Shown one piece after another: positions 62,322 to 64,000 of a stretch of DNA of 64,000 bases. The position numbers were made by a program, and so were the translations under genes. The stretch's first letter is position 1. Each line of letters opens with the position of its first letter. The DNA is from Petaurus breviceps papuanus (lineage: Eukaryota > Chordata > Mammalia > Diprotodontia > Petauridae), in contig JAMXIF010001210.1 in the NCBI GenBank assembly GCA_028583685.1, positions 9,462,753-9,526,752 of the forward strand, read 5' to 3'. The notes beneath the pieces are model-generated. The model was not told the origin of the DNA. It worked only from the letters and a program-made list of their open reading frames with translations, and did no database searches.

Positions 62322-62980
62322 TGGGGGTGGAGTCAAGATGGCAGAGTAGAAGCAGAACCTCCTCTGGGCTCCGGTTTCCACCTTCCCCAATCCATGTAAA
62401 AGGGTACTCTAAACAAACTTTGGAGCTGCAGAACCCACAAAATGACACAGAGAAGCTAACTTCCCTCAGAGGACAGCCCAGCAGGCCGGCAGGAATCGGC
62501 CAACTCAGCGCTCTGGGAGCCGAGCCCAGCACCACACTGAGGCTTTAGCCCCAGGGTGGGCCTGACCAGCCGCCAGCTGGAGAGACCCCAGATCAGCAGC
62601 AGCTGTGGCCGTTCCCAGATTTGTCAACACATAGATGCGAAGGACAAAGTGAGAAGTCAGTGCAGTCTGGACTTTGGGACCCAGTAAGTGGGAGTGCATG
62701 GCTTTTGCCCCCAGGGCGAGAAGCCACTGAGACACCTGCACAGCCAGCCAGCGCCATTTGGCAGCTTCAGCTCCTGGCCTGCAGAGTGTAGGGGGACCAA
62801 GCACCAGTCTCAGGGGTAATCGCTCTTGCTTTAACCTGCTTGGATCTGGATTGAAGTCTAGGGTGGAGGTCCTGGGGTGTGTGTCTAGCCTACCAGAGCA
62901 TGTGGAGACCTCAGGGAGGGCACCCATCTAATACCTCTGGCAGCTGAGAAAACCCCAGCATTTGGGACCAAAGCTCCCCT

Positions 62981-63286
62981 GTCTGGTAGCAGAGTCCTAC
63001 TTTGGCAAAAAGCCCAGGGGTCAAGTGACTGAGGGGCGACATGACCAGGCAAAGGAAACAAAGCAGACAGAAGATTCCAACATTACACTCATATTTTGGG
63101 GACAAAAAGGAACAAAGCATGGAATGGGAGAAAGTCTGGTAGCAGAGTCCTACTTTGGCAAAAAGCCCAGGGGTCAAGTGACTGAGGGGCGACATGACCA
63201 GGCAAAGGAAACAAAGCAGACAGAAGATTCCAACATTACACTCATATTTTGGGGACAAAAAGGAACAAAGCATGGAATGGGAGAAA
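62981..63286. repeat. Exact 153-bp tandem duplication
   Basis: 62981-63133 and 63134-63286 appear identical, beginning GTCTGGTAGCAGAGTCCTAC and ending CATGGAATGGGAGAAA. The unit is 51 codons long and contains the ORF1 start codon. Confidence 0.95.
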
Positions 63287-64000
63287 GACAGTGAAGTCAG
63301 AACTCCTGCACCAAAAGCTTCAAAGGAAAATACGAGTTGGTTACAGGCCATAGAGGACCTTAAGAAGCAGATAAGAGAAATGGAGGAAAAATTGGGAAGA
63401 GAAATAAGAACAATGCAAGAAAATTATGAAATGAGTCTTACTGAAGAAAATAACACCTTAAAAAATAGACTAACTCAAATGGCAAAAGAGGCTCAAAAAG
63501 GCAATGAGGACAAGAATGGCTTAAAAAGCCAAATTTGCCAGATGGAAAAAGAATCTCAAAAGCTCACTGAGGAGAATTATTGCTTCAGAATTATATTGGA
63601 GCAAATGGAAGCTAATGACTTTATGAGAAATCAAGATGCTATTAAACAGATCCAAAAAATGAAAGAATAGAAGGCAATGTGAAATTTCTCATGGGAAAAA
63701 CCACTGACCTAGAAAATAGATCCAGGAGAGATAATTTAAAAATTATTGGACTACCTGAAAGCCATGATCAAAGTAAGAACCTAGAAATCATCCTCCAGGA
63801 AGTTCTCAAAGAAAACTGCCCTGAGGTTTTAGAACCAGAGGGCAAAATAGAGGTTGAAAGAATCCACCAATCACCTCCTGAAAAAGATCCCAAAAAGAAA
63901 ACTTCTAGGAATATTATAGCCAGGTTCCAGAATTCCCAGATTAAGGAGAGAATATCACAAGCAGCCAGGAAGAAACAATTTGAATATTGTGGAAACACAA
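63194..64000 (+). pseudogene. HAL1/L1 ORF1, 3' end outside the window
   Basis: I chose ATG 63194 because its text (MTRQRKQ ... YFGDKKEQS) parallels the HAL1 ORF1 start at 28899. A charged coiled coil (about residues 55-150) follows, with DLKKQIREMEEKLGREI and repeated heptads. A one-base frameshift near 63665 precedes the RRM part, which resumes with LENRSRRDNLKIIGLPE and NCPEVLEPEGKIEVERIHQS and is still open at 64000. The upstream duplicate ATG (63041) gives a 33-codon frame that ends at TAG 63140-63142, so a transcript would carry a short upstream copy of the N-terminus. Confidence 0.85.

Larger units (their letters stand above)
62322..64000 (+). mobile_element. 5' part of a HAL1/L1 element, cut by the window end
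   Basis: It starts GGGGGTGGAGTCAAGATGGC, the same type of 5' start as the HAL1 at 26325-29619 (minus). A GC-rich 5' UTR of about 0.85 kb follows, then ORF1 from 63194. An exact 153-bp tandem duplication covers the ORF1 start. Whether it has an ORF2 cannot be seen. Confidence 0.85.

Noticed and set aside
62911-63351. 146-codon minus frame with a repeated 51-residue block
   Set aside because: It is antisense to the LINE; the repetition comes from the 153-bp duplication.

Overview
The window looks like non-coding, repeat-rich DNA from a marsupial. The evidence is the mixture of repeats: many CORE-SINEs of the Mar1/MIR type with the L2-like tail and the marsupial 'not-controlled' tail motif, two short tRNA-like SINE families, abundant L2 and L3/CR1 relics, and L1 and half-L1 (HAL1) elements. 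I cannot fix the species; an Australian marsupial is my guess. I found no host protein-coding gene: every open frame above about 100 codons belongs to a LINE, an LTR or low-complexity DNA.

Layout. 1-10 kb: antisense L2 copies broken up by a hAT element, a candidate LTR, a MIR and a polypurine tract, followed by an L3/CR1 relic with two SINEs inside it. 10-25 kb: mostly unassigned DNA with scattered CORE-SINEs, a sense L2 (14.7-15.6 kb), an old L1 reverse-transcriptase fragment (20.4 kb) and an intron-containing tRNA-Tyr relic next to a SINE (22.0 kb). 26-37 kb: the most informative part. One sense L2 copy was hit first by a HAL1, which later received an LTR, and separately by a 6.2-kb full-length L1 flanked by a perfect 12-bp target-site duplication. 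37-45 kb: MIR, SINE and hAT relics and long unassigned stretches. 45-49.5 kb: a Mar1 SINE split by an internally deleted L1 that itself carries an RTE fragment and a SINE. 50-56.5 kb: an L3/CR1 relic, L2 pieces and several young SINEs, one of them a dimer. 60-61.5 kb: a young 5'-truncated L1. 62.3-64 kb: the 5' end of another HAL1/L1 with an exact 153-bp duplication over its ORF1 start; it runs off the window.

No genes act together here. The LINEs are the likely source of the reverse transcriptase that mobilised the SINEs. The best leads are the tRNA-Tyr/SINE unit, the HAL1 with its nested LTR, the full-length L1 with repeated promoter units, the SINE dimer and the ORF1 duplication. Repeat family names come from memory of consensus sequences and were not checked by search; boundaries without a stated target-site duplication are approximate. 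I found no convincing undescribed biological system.
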